DNA of 64,000 nucleotides from Poecilobothrus nobilitatus (Eukaryota; Arthropoda; Insecta; Diptera; Dolichopodidae), in NCBI GenBank assembly GCA_947095535.1, contig OX352773.1, forward strand, positions 209,890,093 through 209,954,092. The letters are read 5' to 3'. Of the stretch, positions 14,090-27,400 are shown in pieces. A model generated the notes under the pieces. The model saw only the letters and a list, made by a program, of their open reading frames with translations, did not search any database and was not told the origin of the DNA. Every line of letters starts with the position of its first letter. Position 1 is the stretch's first letter. A program made the translations under genes and the position numbers.

Positions 14090-14783
14090 TGATCTTTGTT
14101 TGATTTTTTTTGGGTGAGAAAAAATTGATCACATCTTCGTCAATTATAAGGTAACCCTTATAATATTATTAAGAAAACTTATTAACACAAAAAAAAAATA
14201 TAATGTTGGAGCTTTAATTTTTGTATATCACTTCAAAAAAATTTCAACCAGTTACAGGTGTTTAAAAATAGAGAATATTCAAATTTGGTCCCTTACAGCT
14301 CTAAAACGAGGGGCGACACAAAAATATTTCCTGAAATGACTCATATTTATTTCCAAACATTTCCTCGTCCTCCTCAAAATTTCAAGCTTCTAAGTTGAAC
14401 CGTTTGAAAGATAGAAGGGTTCCAAATTTTTGCAAAAATTGAGTTTCATATAACGGAATATTAAAATATCGCATGGCAAAGCCACATATTTATTTTATAT
14501 ACTTATATTTATAAAGTTTATACTATCGTTTGGCGTTTCCAGATCGAAAATATGTCTTATAGAACCTGTGTTATAACAATTTAAAGATAGGGTTTTTTCG
14601 AATTTTGTAGAGCTGTAGTTCCGTAACTGGTGGGGCTACATAAAAAAAGTTCTCAAAATTTCATTGCTTTATTTCAAATGGTGTAGAAGTTTTGTAAACA
14701 CCCAGATGGAAGGACGGACGGACGGACAGAGTGAAACTAATAAGCACATTTTTTTTTTAATTTTTTGAAAATATGCCAAAAAT
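14090..14783 (+). mobile_element. Repeat family A, copy 1 (old, 5' part degraded)
   Basis: Aligned with the copies at 27401 and 62279 through shared blocks: GTTACAGGTGTTTAAAAATA near 14253, CAAAATTTCAAG near 14373, a CATATAACGG block near 14446, TTTGGCGTTTCCAGAT near 14529, TAGTTCCGTAACTGG near 14609, GTAGAAGTTTTGTAAACA near 14681, a GGAC-repeat at 14710-14728, and GAGTGAAACTAATAAGCACA near 14729. It is noncoding. The copy is more diverged than those at 27.4, 37.4 and 62.3 kb. Confidence 0.8.
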
Positions 14784-17700
14784 GAGTGTTTTATGTTTAA
14801 AAATGAGTGTTGATATTTTGTAGTTGTGTTTTAAACATTTACTTGTATAAAATTGTAGACAGCATCTTGCAATCTATACATTGAAATCAATGTAAAAAAA
14901 AAACTCCTTCAACTTTTTGTATACTTGAACTTTTTTTAGTGAACTTTTGAATAAATTTCCTATTACACTCAATAACGGTATTAATCAATTACCGGTTCTT
15001 TTTATTTAATTTTTAGTTATCTTTTAAATAATTTAAAAACGTGATTTCTAATGAAATTAATTGATAGGTGTTTTATCACTTTAATTAAATTTTACTTATT
15101 TTAAAATAAATGTTTTTTTTTTCTTGTTCCACATATCACTTTTAACTTTAATCCTATTCTGCTCTATATTTTATTCATTTATTTCTTAATTTTTTATATC
15201 ATGATATAAGATCACTATTACCGAGTTTCTTTTAATACTCTTAATATATATATATGTATATTTAGATATATAACTGTATATGAAATTCAATTTACAACAA
15301 AAATGTGGATATGTTGTATTCTTACTGATAGCTAAAATTAATTCTGTTATGGTCTATTGATCTCAAGTATGTTTTTCATTATTAAAACTTTATTAGTTTA
15401 GAAAACATATACATATACGGTTTTTTATTACAGTAAAGTATTAATAAACTCATTGAAGTCTTAAAATTTCAATATTTACTTTATTGATTAAAAAGATTGA
15501 AAAGATAATTTTAACGCATAAATGAAATAACAAGCTGTAACTAATCCGTATATGTATTTAATAATGTTCCATAAAATGAATTTAGCATTAATGCAAAAAT
15601 TACATAAAAAGATAAAAAAAAATATTATATACTATATGAAAAGTGTTAATATGAGTTTGTTTGAAAAAGCACTTTAATTAGGCAAAATATCTTTTTTAAT
15701 GTTTAAGTTAAGGTGGCTGTCAAAAATAGCTCCACAAGTTACAATCCCCAAAAAGAAAAAAATTAAATAAAACCCAAAAAACCGGGGAATTTTTTATTAT
15801 AAAATAATTCCTCAAATTCAAAATGAAATATTCCCGCAATAAAGTGAAATAACCTCCAAAAAATAATCTTTCATATTCTTTCAACAAGTTATCTACTAAG
15901 AAAACTTAAATAACATATATTAACAAATCACTACATTTGCCGGAACAACAAAAATGCGGAAAAAAAACCGAAAATCTTCTGAAATTTCAAAATCCCGAAT
16001 TATAAAATTTCCAATTTGAAAATTTCAAAAAATTTTAGAAAAATAATAGTTATACTTACATGTATAAACGTATTAGGGTGAATTTTAGAGTTAGTTTAAA
16101 AATCAGAGTTTCAATAGTTTGTTTAACGGGGGTTTTGGGGCGCCAGTTGCGCTATTTGATATATGCATATAAAAAACAATTGTTTGGAGTGATTTAAAGT
16201 TGTTTCCAAAATCAGAGTTAGTTATACTTCTTCTATAGAATTTGTATATATATGTAGTATGGTAAGTTGTGATTTAGAAAGGGTGCAAAATTAAGTAATT
16301 TCAAGAGGTTACTTCATTTGAAAAATTATTTTGTTTTGGGGTATATTATTTCAAATGAATTAAGGCCCCAAAAAGAAAATGAAATAAAATCCGAATCATT
16401 GTACTTTTTAGATATCGGGTATTATTTCCCGAACAAATTTTTAGGGTATCAGTTGAAGGGTTGTTTTGGAGGATTATTGTATATTATTGGGGGGTTACTT
16501 TGGTGGAAAAAATTTTGTTTTTAATACAATTGGTAGGTGCCTCCTTTTTTATTAAAATATTTAATTTGCAATAAGTAACATAAACTTTTAATTTTGATTC
16601 GAATAGCTCTACACTTGTAAGAGAATGAAAATTTAAATTCCAAATGTTCCAAAATGTTGACCTCTTTTAAGTTAAGAATCATTGAAAATACTAAGACGAT
16701 TTTAACATAAATAATAGAAGCGAATGACGTACCAAATTGCGGGAATTTAAATTTGTTGTTTGGTAGAAGGGATAGATAAATATCCTTACACCACCTAGGC
16801 CTTGCGACCCATTATATATCCGTTGTACTTTCTATTGTAGAATAATATAACAATTTTCTGTTAATGTGACATTTCACATATTTAACGAAAGTGTTACACA
16901 ATTCCTGGATAAAGAGATTAATAGAATTCTATAGATAAAGATGAATAGAATAGTACTTATAGCAAAATACAAATTTTTATATTAAATCTACCTGATCAGG
17001 GAGCTATTTTGAAAAACCTGCCCTGTTCGCATTAACGATCTTCGATTACACATGAAAAATAATATGTAAAATAAATCTTGTAAGACATGCATAGTATGAG
17101 TTAAAGCCAAAAAGAATTATACCAAAAATTTATTCAAAGCTTTAGTTATTTGAAGAACATTAAATTTTGACCATCAATTTTTTTTTTTATATTATACCGA
17201 TATTTTTAGAACCCTTTTACCTTTAGCATGAGGGCCATCTCGGTACAAGTATTCAATTATAATTATATTTAATATTTTGTTTACATTATTTTATTATATT
17301 TTATATATTATTATTAAATTATATTATATATTAAAAAAAACCTAAAATGAATCACAATAAATAACGCTTACATAATTTGTTTACTTTTAAAACTATTTAA
17401 AATGCTAATTAATTGTTTTTTTTTTTATTTGAAGATTAAAAATGTAAATAAAAAAAAAAAAAATTAATAAAATAAAATATGTCTCCAAAAATATATTATT
17501 AATAATAATATTTTAAAAAAATTATTCGGCCCTTTCATAAATTAGTTTAAAAAAAAAAAAAAAGCAGCAACAAAATTTGAAAGGGAAGTCTAGTGTTTTT
17601 GTTTTTATGCTAATTTTTTTTATTGATTATTTAATTATTTAATTATACAATATAAAAAAAAACTGGTTCTTTGTTTAAAAAAATTTTGTTGTGCAGAACT

Positions 17701-18019
17701 AAGTGCCACTTATTATATAGTTACTGAAAAGTGAATTTTTTTGGAATATTTCACATAATTTGACCATGAAATATTTTAAGGTTAGATTTTTTTTTTTATT
17801 TTTTGTTTTTACTTAAATTTTCGTCTGTCCTTCTTGTTAAGTTTAAAAGATCAATACTTACCATAAGATATTTAAGTTTCATAAAAAACTGAATCGGAAA
17901 TAAAATTGAGTAGCTGTTAAGTATTAATTTAATATTTTTATTATTTTTAAAAGATATTAGCACTACTTAATTAGGTTCTTATTTCTTAAGACTAACATAT
18001 TTTAAAAGTTTTTATATTT
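14784..18019. other. Anonymous AT-rich DNA with an asymmetric AC/GT-rich core
   Basis: No gene is visible. At about 15740-16030 the plus strand is A- and C-rich with many CCCCAAAAA/AACCTCCAAAA blocks, while at about 16120-16510 it is T- and G-rich with GGGGTTTTGGGG and GGGGGGTTACTTTGG blocks. This looks like the remains of a large imperfect inverted repeat, but I cannot align the arms cleanly. A more balanced patch at about 16730-17060 (containing CACCTAGGCCTTGCGACCC) is unclassified. Confidence 0.55.
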
Positions 18020-18034
18020 TTCTTTTTGTTTTAT
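18020..18034 (+). repeat. SINE target-site duplication, left copy
   Basis: TTCTTTTTGTTTTAT is found again, unchanged, at 18306-18320. It directly abuts the (TTTA)n tail of the minus-strand SINE, as expected for a target-site duplication made during retrotransposition. Confidence 0.9.
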
Positions 18035-18305
18035 TTATTTATTTATTTATATTAATATTACATACATAAATGTAATGCAATATTATTGAACCATCGGCTA
18101 CTAAGGCCATTATAGGTTTTTATACTATTATTAAATTATATACTAATATTATTTATTTTGTTTATATTATATTCTATATATTTACATTATATTTGGTCGT
18201 AAGGGGGGTATGTAAAGAAAAGCCACTTACGACCTGTGCAGGGATCGAACCCACACTCCTTCGGTTAATACGCCACACGCCTACCCACTAGGCTACCGAA
18301 GCCCC
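18035..18305 (-). mobile_element. Full-length tRNA-derived SINE (family S, copy 1)
   Basis: On the minus strand the element begins GGGGCTTCGG. It then shows an A box (TAGCCTAGTGGGTAG, 18281-18295) and a B box (GGTTCGATCCC, ending at 18241), the internal RNA polymerase III promoter of a tRNA. The tRNA-like head is followed by a perfect 9-bp stem, GGTCGTAAG with CTTACGACC (18195-18203 with 18226-18234), then an AT-rich body and an (ATAA)n tail. Perfect 15-bp target-site duplications flank it. The element is about 271 bp, in the usual SINE range. It would be mobilised in trans by a LINE reverse transcriptase; no LINE partner sharing its 3' end was recognised in the window. Confidence 0.9.
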
Positions 18306-18320
18306 TTCTTTTTGTTTTAT
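18306..18320 (+). repeat. SINE target-site duplication, right copy
   Basis: Identical 15-bp partner of 18020-18034, adjoining the 5' end of the tRNA-like head. Confidence 0.9.
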
Positions 18321-21300
18321 AACTGAAGTTTAATTTTGCCCTTTTAACAATCTTAAACTATTTTTATGTTAGAAAAAGTTAAATTTAATTAAAGTTCAGA
18401 AAAACAACTTTATTGCTTATGTGATTAACATTTAAACAAAAAGAATAATTTTTATACTTATTTTGTATAACTATTGACGTTTCTACATGGTAGAAACTTT
18501 TAAAATTATTTTAAAATTGCATAGTATTAGGCGAGTGAATTTGAATAATCTAAATTCAGTTTTGCTTTCTTTGAGTTACCTTTAAATTTGATTTGATTAA
18601 ATGATTTTTTATTTATTTAATCGATTTTAACAAAAACTTTAGCTGCTTATGTCGCTCTTTTTAAAAATAATAAAAACAATTAAAAACTATTTTATTATAT
18701 TACATTTTTTATTTGGTCAACAGCAGGATTATTGTGAAATTTTGTAATAATTCAGATTTTAAAAATTAATCTTTTAAATATAGAGTAACAAAATATTATT
18801 ACTTACAAAATTGTAAGTAGTATGCTACTTCAATCAATGTTACGGTTAAAATTCAAACAATTTCTATTAACTTATATTATTATGTTAGATTATCTTTTGA
18901 ACTTATTATCTGCTGAGTATCTTATCAAAATTCGAACCGGAAAACTTTTGACCACACTGAAATCCAAATTAAAATACAAAGAAAAAAATGTTAAAAGCTT
19001 TTTTTTTTTGTATATCAGTCCGTTAAAAAAAATTTAAATAATTTACAACAAGTACAAAGTGTCAAAATTTTAATTTGAATCAATTAATTAAAAATTATTT
19101 AAAAAAAAAAAAAAATGACTAAACAAATAAACAACTCTAAGAGACTAAATTTAACACGATTTTTATTAAAATAATACCCTACCCTACCTACATGAAAATA
19201 AAACCCCAAATTTATCTGAGTAGGTTAGGCGATGTGAGTACAAGTTTTTTTTTTTTTATTTTAAATTACAAATTAGTCAATTTAATAAACTTAATAATGT
19301 TTTAAAAATCCGCAATTTAATTGAGATTTTAAAGGAAATGACAGTCGAATGTAAAAAACAGGTGTTATTAACATTTTTTTTTTTTCGTGTATTTTTTTAT
19401 TAATTTGAAAATTTTGTTAAGATTTTGTAAAATAAAAATGTATATATGTATATACATGTGGGTTTTACAATGTACCTAACTACTTGTTAAATACTCACAT
19501 TAATGATTTTAGAGTAGTAATTAATATTTTTTGTATTTTATTATGTATTACAAAGTAATTGATTGAAATTACAGGGGATTATAATTTAATTACATATTTA
19601 TTTATTTCTTCAATGAAAATATAATTATAATTTTTCTAGAAAATATTTAAAAAAAAAAATAAAATTTTCATAATCGTAAAAAAAAATTGTATTGATGCTT
19701 TTTCATTATATAATTAGAGGATTTTCAAAGTGGAATCAAATTTAACTTTAAAAAGGCAACATAATATTATGTAGATAAATTTCAGGAATATTTTTCAAAC
19801 TACAAAGATTGTATATAATCTTTAAAACGTTTCATTTTCACGCTTCTTCAACCTTAAAACTGTTAATATTAACGGGATTTTTGTTTTCAATGTCAAAATA
19901 TGATTTGAAGTTCGATATAGAAATTATTATTGAATTTAAATTGTATCGAGAATTTTATGCTCTGATTAATCATTTTGGTAAATATGTTTGAAAACTAACG
20001 CTAATTCAAAATGCACATATACATATATCCATTGCTTTATTAGGCAGACATGTAAAATGAAAAGTTTTCATTTTCAAAAAGACAAAACTTCTTGACTATT
20101 TTAAAATCATTTTAACTAAGTATGAGTACTTTTGAATCAAAATTTTGTAAAATATTTTTAAAATTTTTTGCTTTGAAGAAAATAGTGAAAGATTAGGAGA
20201 CATTTACTTCAATTTTTAACAAACACTATAAAAATACGATAAACTGCTAAATATGTAAAATTATCATGATTAAAGTTGAATTTTTGCATTTTAAATTTAA
20301 AGAATTTTCAATAAAATTTAAATTATAACGAATTCAATATTGGATTTTATATAACTTTTGGAAGGTGTAACTTGCATAACAGACAAGGTATACATATACA
20401 AAAATTTATTCTATAACTGATACACTCTTTTTAATAGATGTATCTGGGTACAATACTTTTTTTCCTAATCTAAAAGAGTATTGATGCTTTATAAACAGAC
20501 AGATGAACGAACATAATGAAAATTATAACCAGTATTTGTAAACATTTTTTTAAAAATATACTAAAAAGTTGGCAATATATTATAAAATATATAATTCCAT
20601 ATAATAAACAACATATTAATTATACCTTTATGTAAAAAAAAAAAACACAGATCTTCGGTTACATATATTAAATTACAGATATTGTATATTATTTTCATTT
20701 CTATTTATAAGATTACATTTGCATCGCTATAATTATTTACAAAAAATAAAAAATCCCAAATGACTAATAAATTAAATAACTACTGAACAAATTATAAATT
20801 TACTAAAATTAAAAATTAATTTAACTAAACAGTAGTCAATTTAAATAACAAAAAACAATTGACTACAATCAAATAGAAAATCAAAATTTATAAATTTAAC
20901 AAAACACTAAAATAAAAAAAAAAATAAAATTCAATGAAATTGAAAGTTTCTTTTCCAAGTGAAAGTGATTAAATATAATAAAATGAACTAAAATATACTC
21001 GTTTAATTTTCAGTTTCACAATTTTAAAATTAACTAATCATTATTTATTTGAAATGCCTATAGTTATTATAATCAAAAGCAAAATTTTTACCATTTTGTT
21101 ATAAATTCAGATAATCTGCAATAAAGGAGTGTCAACTCTTTAATAATAATCCGATGAGATTATCACACTCTGTTTTAACAATATTTAATTCCAGTAGGAA
21201 AAATTTTCATCAATTATAAGTTAATCAGGCATATGAAAGTTGAATATTTCCCGTAATATTATCTTTATTTATATATAGTTATAGTCAGTTGATATAATTT

Positions 21301-23686
21301 TATCATTGGTCTAAGGAGAAAATAGATATATAAATATTATGATAAAAATAAAATTCAACAAATTTTCACCACATGTATTATAGGATAATATTAACCAAAA
21401 ATTGATGACTTTAATCAATAATCATCTTTAAAAGCAAATATTGTGTTGTGTGTAGTTTTCAAGATAAAAAATACATAAAGATGACTAATTTAAATAGAAA
21501 TATGCTTACATTCACATTTATAAATTTATAAATTTTACCAATAAGAGTGAAAGTATATTATTTTCTTAGAGTAATAAATGGAAAATCTAAGAAAAGAATG
21601 CTTTGTAGATTGTTGAAATGTTGGTGAAGATAAAGGTTGGTTAAATGGCTGATGAAATGAAGTAGGAAAGTAGGCAAAAATGGAAGAATTGGAAAGTAAA
21701 TCGTATATAAACTTGAGAAGTTTCTTTTTGAATAAGTGGAAAATTGTAAAATAAAGTATTGCCATAAGATGGGAACACATTTGTCGGGAGCATGTTTCAT
21801 ATTTTAGAAGTTCGTACAACAAATAAGTTTATATAACCAATTTGAAAGCATCTTCAAAAGATATTTTCAAACACCATGCAGACATAATGCAGATATAAAA
21901 GAAGCAATATAATGATTTTAATTCATTTGAGCAAATACCGTTAGCTAGAAAATATTTATAAAAATAAATAAAGCTGCAATAGATCGACGAAGGTTGAGAG
22001 GAGAAATAGTAACTAAAATGACAGATTCACTTATTAGGAGAAAGACGCGTTTTTAGATTCTCTCAACATAACTCAATAACGTTTTTGCTGTGCCAGCTCA
22101 AATGTGTTTTACATTACTCTATCTTAGGTTGAATGTATGCTTTATAAATATTAGACAGATCGAAAACCTAAACATTTGGTAATTATTATACTTCATATAG
22201 GACAATATTAAAACAATTCAAATAAAAGCGCAAAAAAAAAACCGAATCGAATTATTCTATAAGTGTTGTAATTTTAAAGAAAGAAGAAAGTTCTTGATTT
22301 TGGACTTTTTTCAAATTTTATTTTTAACAAAAACTGATGAAGGTTTATTAATCAAAGCAGATCGTTTGTTGATCGTTTTTTTTCTATTATCGATTCGGTA
22401 CAATCTATATATATATAGATGATATGCAAAGTTTATTGCACCATCCATAACTATAGTTATTTGTAAGTAAATTTTGTTTAAGGCACTTAAGAATTTTTTG
22501 ATTATTTTGTAAATAGAAATTTGAATTATAAACCTAATCCAGCGATCAGATTTTTCACTTTATCAATGATTTTAACATTTTATTACTTCTTATCAGAATC
22601 TTTACCATAATGCACTTGAGGGCAATTAATAAAATTAAAATAGATCACCAATATGGTATAGATAAAGAATTCACAATATAAGAAAATTATTACAGATTTA
22701 ATAAGAGTTTTTAATTAAACAAATTATGAACTATAATTTCTCCAGCAGTTCAACCAGCAACCATATTAAGATTTACTATAAAGAAAAACATTTAAAATAC
22801 TTATGTAATGAATGGTAAAAGTGTACTTAACTCACCAAAACACCAGTAAAAATAAATCAGAAAAAAAAAATATAAAAAATATAGAAAAAAAGTAAAGTAA
22901 TTAAAAAAGAATTTTATGGGTAATAAAGTTTATCAAAGTATATGATGATTTAAAATCTGGAAAAATTAAAATTAAAATAAGGAAAAAAAAAAAAAACAAG
23001 CAAGTTACATTAAATTTAATTACTGCTGTGTAATTAAAATTCTTACTCATTAAATACATAATTATTTCTTAATTTTATATGACTTTTATACAACGATTAA
23101 AATGGTTTTACTTAATAAAATTCCTTAATAATAGGCATCAGAAACAATTAATACATAGTCTTAAGTAATAAGAATTTTTACAAAAAGTTGAAGTTATAAA
23201 ATTTCAACAATGTTTATATACTTATTTACAAAAAAAAAAAAAAATGTTTGACGGATTAGTATATTAATTAGAAAATATTAAGTTTTTATTAAAGGAACTC
23301 CAATACATAAATCTATACTTAAATCTGTTTATTGTATGTTTTAAATGTTTCAATTTTCTACATAACATTTCGTAAAACGAAATACTCCTTTAGATACATT
23401 TAGCATCTTTTAATCTTTAAACTGTTTTTCTATGTCAGTTTTTACTGTAGTTAAATATCTCATAAATTTTAATACAATTACACTTTGTATTTTTACCGAC
23501 AAAGTTGGATTGTATTATATCCTGTATTAGTTCGTACGCTGTTTCACTCTTTCCACAGTGTTTTAGATAAGGAAAAAGTTAAATACGGAAACATACAAAT
23601 TGTGAAAATTAATAAAAGTATCAAAAAAGCGCCTTAAACAGGAAGTGTTAATTACTAAATTAAGAGTTAATATTATTATTACAATA
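18321..23686. other. Anonymous AT-rich noncoding DNA
   Basis: No gene is visible. At 20485-20520 a short motif (TATAAACAGACAGATGAACG) recalls the 3' end of family A but is too short to call. The segment at about 21560-22140 is purine-rich and less AT-biased; its overlapping minus-strand frames of 95 and 80 codons (21535-21822) do not resemble any family I know. Long A runs occur at 22980 and 23229. Confidence 0.55.
20832..20866. repeat. 10-bp perfect inverted repeat (hairpin)
   Basis: GTAGTCAATT (20832-20841) is the exact reverse complement of AATTGACTAC (20857-20866), with a 15-nt spacer. It could be the scar of a small inverted-repeat element or chance in AT-rich sequence. Confidence 0.5.
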
Positions 23687-24045
23687 TTACAGTGAAGCTA
23701 ACCTTTAGTTACAGTGAAGCTAACCTTTGGTTACCGTATGCAGGTAACTGTTGATGGTTTCGCCACTGAAAGCAAATTAGTAACAATTATACGTAGATTT
23801 TATCATTTTTCCCTTACATACCATCTCCCCAATTTAATGTTTCCGAATTCTTGCCATATCGTCCTCTATCCCTACTTTCTATTGCCAATATACCTCTTTT
23901 GAAGTTAGGAATTATATTGTCATCTCATTATATTGTCTAAAGAAAGAGGTAACTTTAGCCAATAAAAATGTGACACTATCAAGAGGGTGTTCTAGATTTC
24001 TTTCGAAAATTCTCATTTCTCTTAAAAAAAAATATATAAAAAATA
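23687..24045 (+). mobile_element. R1-like non-LTR retrotransposon 3' fragment (family C/D, copy 2)
   Basis: It opens with a 22-bp tandem duplication (23687-23708 and 23709-23730; TTACAGTGAAGCTAACCTTT in each). The 3' part (CATTATATTGTCTAAAG near 23921, then GAGGTAACTTTAG, GACACTATCAAGAGGG and a TTCTTTCGAAAATTCTCA block) aligns with 32855-32960. It ends in an A-rich tail at 24025-24045. The stem-loop before GACACTA is damaged in this copy. A C/T-rich stretch at 23810-23890 resembles 42125-42175. No coding capacity survives. Confidence 0.6.
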
Positions 24046-25625
24046 AAACCAGTTCAACCAGTTTCAACAATACGCCCTAACCAGTTCAACAGTAAAGAAA
24101 GTTTCATTGGTGGGGAAATATTTTAAATTATACTTACAAGTAAAATTGACTTCAAGATCAATTATTAACAAAACTGTAATTTAAAGCAAAATTATTTCGA
24201 TGAATCTATAATGTATGAATTAATTCTTGTTATGGGGCTCATATAATATTTTCTTAACATTAAAAAAAATTCTTGAAATGAGATAACTACTTTTTAAATG
24301 ATACCAATACCTTTTGTTCAATATAGAAGGACTTTAAGTCACGTTAAGTTAAACAAAACAAGAAATTTATCTATATGTATCCATTATAACTTATAGCCAT
24401 CTTCATAATCATAACATCATTATCTCAATTCTTATAATTAATTCAATAGTATATGTATAACGTTAGTTTAGATGAATTGTGTCCTTTTATCTATTTAACT
24501 TTTCTTTTACTGCAATTTATTTTATGACCTAGATTCAGCTTTTTTTTGTTTTTGTATCACGGCCCAGTTAATGTCATAAAATCATAAATTAAATTTATAT
24601 TCACAATTACTTATGGGGTTAAAATTATTTAATAACTTAACAAAAAATAAAAAATAAAAAAATACTGACCTTGAAAACTACTTTTAATATCATAATTTTA
24701 TTTTTCTTTATACTTATTCAGATTTAAAAACTGTGAACTTATTCATATTATCATATAAGTAAATTTACAGAACAGGTTATATAAATATCTAACTTTATTT
24801 AAAAACCATCTCTTTTTTATTTAAATATATAGATTATATATATATAAATATATTATATATACTTACTTTTCCACTTTTTATATCTAAAGATACTTTTTTT
24901 TAATTTCATTAAATATCTTTACATCCTAAACAAATAAAATGTAAACACCTAACTATGTATGTATGGTTAAAACACCTTGATTTAATTCTAAGCAGAAATC
25001 CCAAAATGGAATTAAAATTAAAATTATCATTAAATCAAAAAATTTATCATCATCATCATTAGTAATACCCATCTTTACTAAATATAATAACTACAATGTA
25101 CAATCATTAGCGTCATTTATAATCATTATCATTACTATTATCATTTTCAATATCATCTTAATACATATATTTACACTACATATTCATATATAAATATATA
25201 AAAGTGTGAAAATCGTGATTTTATTTGCTTATAGTCACACAGTTACTTTTTTTTTTGTGTTTGAATCACAAATCAATTTAAAAAGTATGTAATTAATAAG
25301 AAAGAGATAGATGTAATAATTTCCTTAAATGTCATTAAATAATTTTTGTTTTAAAAATTGTCTTTTGTATTTTGCTGTTAATTATAATTTGAATGAATTA
25401 AAACAAAAAGAGTGGATTAGTAAATATAAAGAATATAAACTTATATTGAATAAAAAAGAAAATGCATTTGTTAAAAGTGATGACAAATAATGTCATGTTT
25501 TTTGACAGTTTAATGATGATGAAATGTCGATCGATTTGAAAGTAGATTGAAACAGTTTTCTAATTGTAATAAGAATAATTTTTTTTTTTTTGATTTAAAT
25601 GAATCTTAAAGGAGCATATTACATC
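24046..25625. other. Anonymous AT-rich noncoding DNA
   Basis: No gene is visible. AACCAGTTCAAC occurs twice just after the preceding element (about 24050 and 24080). A short ATC/CAT microsatellite lies near 25049-25060 and AT-rich repeats at 24835-24860. A 13-T run sits near 25578. Confidence 0.6.
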
Positions 25626-26080
25626 AATGTATAAGATTGATATTGTTTTCACACCAAAAATTTGTGCCCGAGATTTTTGTTAAAAATGCATCACTCCGGT
25701 GCGTAGAAACATGTAAAAAAAGGTTTGATGTGATGTATGTTTGAGTGTGCGCGCGTGCGTGTATGTGTATATGTGTGTGTGTGTGTTTGTATATGTTGCT
25801 GCGTGTAGATACATTTGTGGTCAAGTGTATAGCCTAAACGACTGAGCGGAATTTTTCGAAACTTCATATTTAGGTTTTAACCTCGGATTGATAAGCTTTT
25901 GGACCTCAGATTGATAAGTTTTTATATGGAAAAAATATTATATTATATTATTAGAAGTGAAGTGAAATTAATTTTTCTTCGATATAAATTATTATGTAAA
26001 ATTTCTATGAAATTTGGCATTATGCTTTTTCGTATAATAGCGATCGGTACTGTGGTGGAAACAGCCGATTTTTTTTTTTA
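25626..26080 (-). mobile_element. Repeat family B, copy 2 (compact)
   Basis: This is the reverse-complement partner of 6597-7545. On the minus strand it begins with an A-run then ATCGGCTGTTTCCACCACAG and ends near CTTATACATTGATG. It lacks about 550 bp present in copy 1. Instead it has a roughly 22-bp tandem duplication containing TTATCAATCYGAGGT (plus-strand 25876-25920). Its CA/TG simple repeat (25745-25795) is longer than in copy 1. The frame at 25624-25824 translates that microsatellite and is not a gene. Confidence 0.75.
25745..25795 (+). repeat. TG-rich microsatellite inside family B
   Basis: GTGCGCGCGTGCGTGTATG followed by TG dinucleotides up to about 25787. It occupies the same position as the CACACA tract of copy 1 at 7385-7425, so it evolved from a sequence native to the transposon rather than arising independently. 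Confidence 0.85.
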
Positions 26081-27400
26081 TTAGTTGAAGAAATAATAAA
26101 ACTACTCACTAGCTTGAAAAATCTTCTAATATATGTATTTCAAATTAAATGCATTAAATTTTTTTTTTTTTTTTAAATACTTTGATCAAGTTTTTAAAAG
26201 TGTGACTTAAATTGATTTATAAAATTTTTTATTTAAAATGTTTTTTCTTATTTTACAACAGTTAGACACTTTGTAAAATACACTTTGTATTTTATAATTA
26301 AAACAAAATCGGAAAAATTTTCTGCGTACGGAAAAGATACTTAAAATGATTTTGATTAAATCCAATGGTACATTTTTTTTTTTAAACACAAAGTAAAAGC
26401 AATATTAAAATTTTTAAATAACATGATAAAATTGCTGAAAAAAAATTTTTTTTAATTTCCTTAAGAATAAGGCGTTAATAAAAACATAAATTAGTCAAAA
26501 ACATTTTTTTTAATGTTAAGAATTTAAAAAAAAAATAAATTATTTTTGTTATAAAACTTGCCTGACGTTTTGTTTGCTATTAAAAAGAGATAAAAGATAT
26601 TTTTTGATAATCTATGTTATAAACAATTTATATTTTTTCTTTGATATGGAATAATTTGATACTTTTTTTTTAAACTTTTCAGAAAATGTACATAATTATC
26701 TATATAGTATAAGTATATGTACCTAATATATTAATTATACAAATACAGAGTAAGTATGCAATTCAAACATTTCGTAATCTGTATGATAAAATCAATTAAA
26801 CTTAGTTAGGCAAATAGTGTACAAAAAGTTTAATTTTATAATTAATTATAATTATAATTATTATAATTATAATTATAAATTACTAGTACAGTAACATAAA
26901 TGAGGTAAATGAGGGAAATTGAATAAATTCTAGTACAATAGAAAAGTGTAATCTATAATCGTCGAAATCGCTATGGTTTGTGTCCCGAATCGATTGCACC
27001 ACATATTCGTAAATAAGTAATTTATAACAAAAAAATATGTAAGGTAAAATTGGGTATAGTGTAGAGGTGAAGGTATATTGGAGAATCTGCAGTTTTTTTT
27101 TTTAAGATAATATTAAATGTTTTCTACTTTTAATTTTTTTTTAAATGAAAGAATGAATATTAAAGTAGATAGTTACATAAAAAATATCTAAATTCCATCA
27201 TAATTTTATTAATATAAAAATAATATTTATTTGTTTGCGATTTCAAATATTACCATTTAGCAATTGTTTACTTATAAAAATCATTAGGAAAAAAATCAAA
27301 GTTTTCGTTTAATTTTTTTTTTTCGTTTGAAATTAATAAGTTTTATAATAAATGAATCATTTGTTATTAAAAAAAAGTCTATTTTTATTAATTTAATTAA
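26081..27400. other. Anonymous AT-rich noncoding DNA
   Basis: No gene is visible. An (AATTAT)-type near-perfect palindromic tract spans about 26836-26880. Several T runs of 9 to 15 occur (26160, 26370, 27095, 27313). Confidence 0.6.

Noticed and set aside
15740..16510. Large inverted repeat between AC-rich and GT-rich halves
   Set aside because: Composition mirrors across the region, but I could not align the arms base by base, so it is only described, not called.
20485..20520. Possible seventh family A copy (TATAAACAGACAGATGAACG)
   Set aside because: Only about 35 bases match and neither flank aligns with family A.
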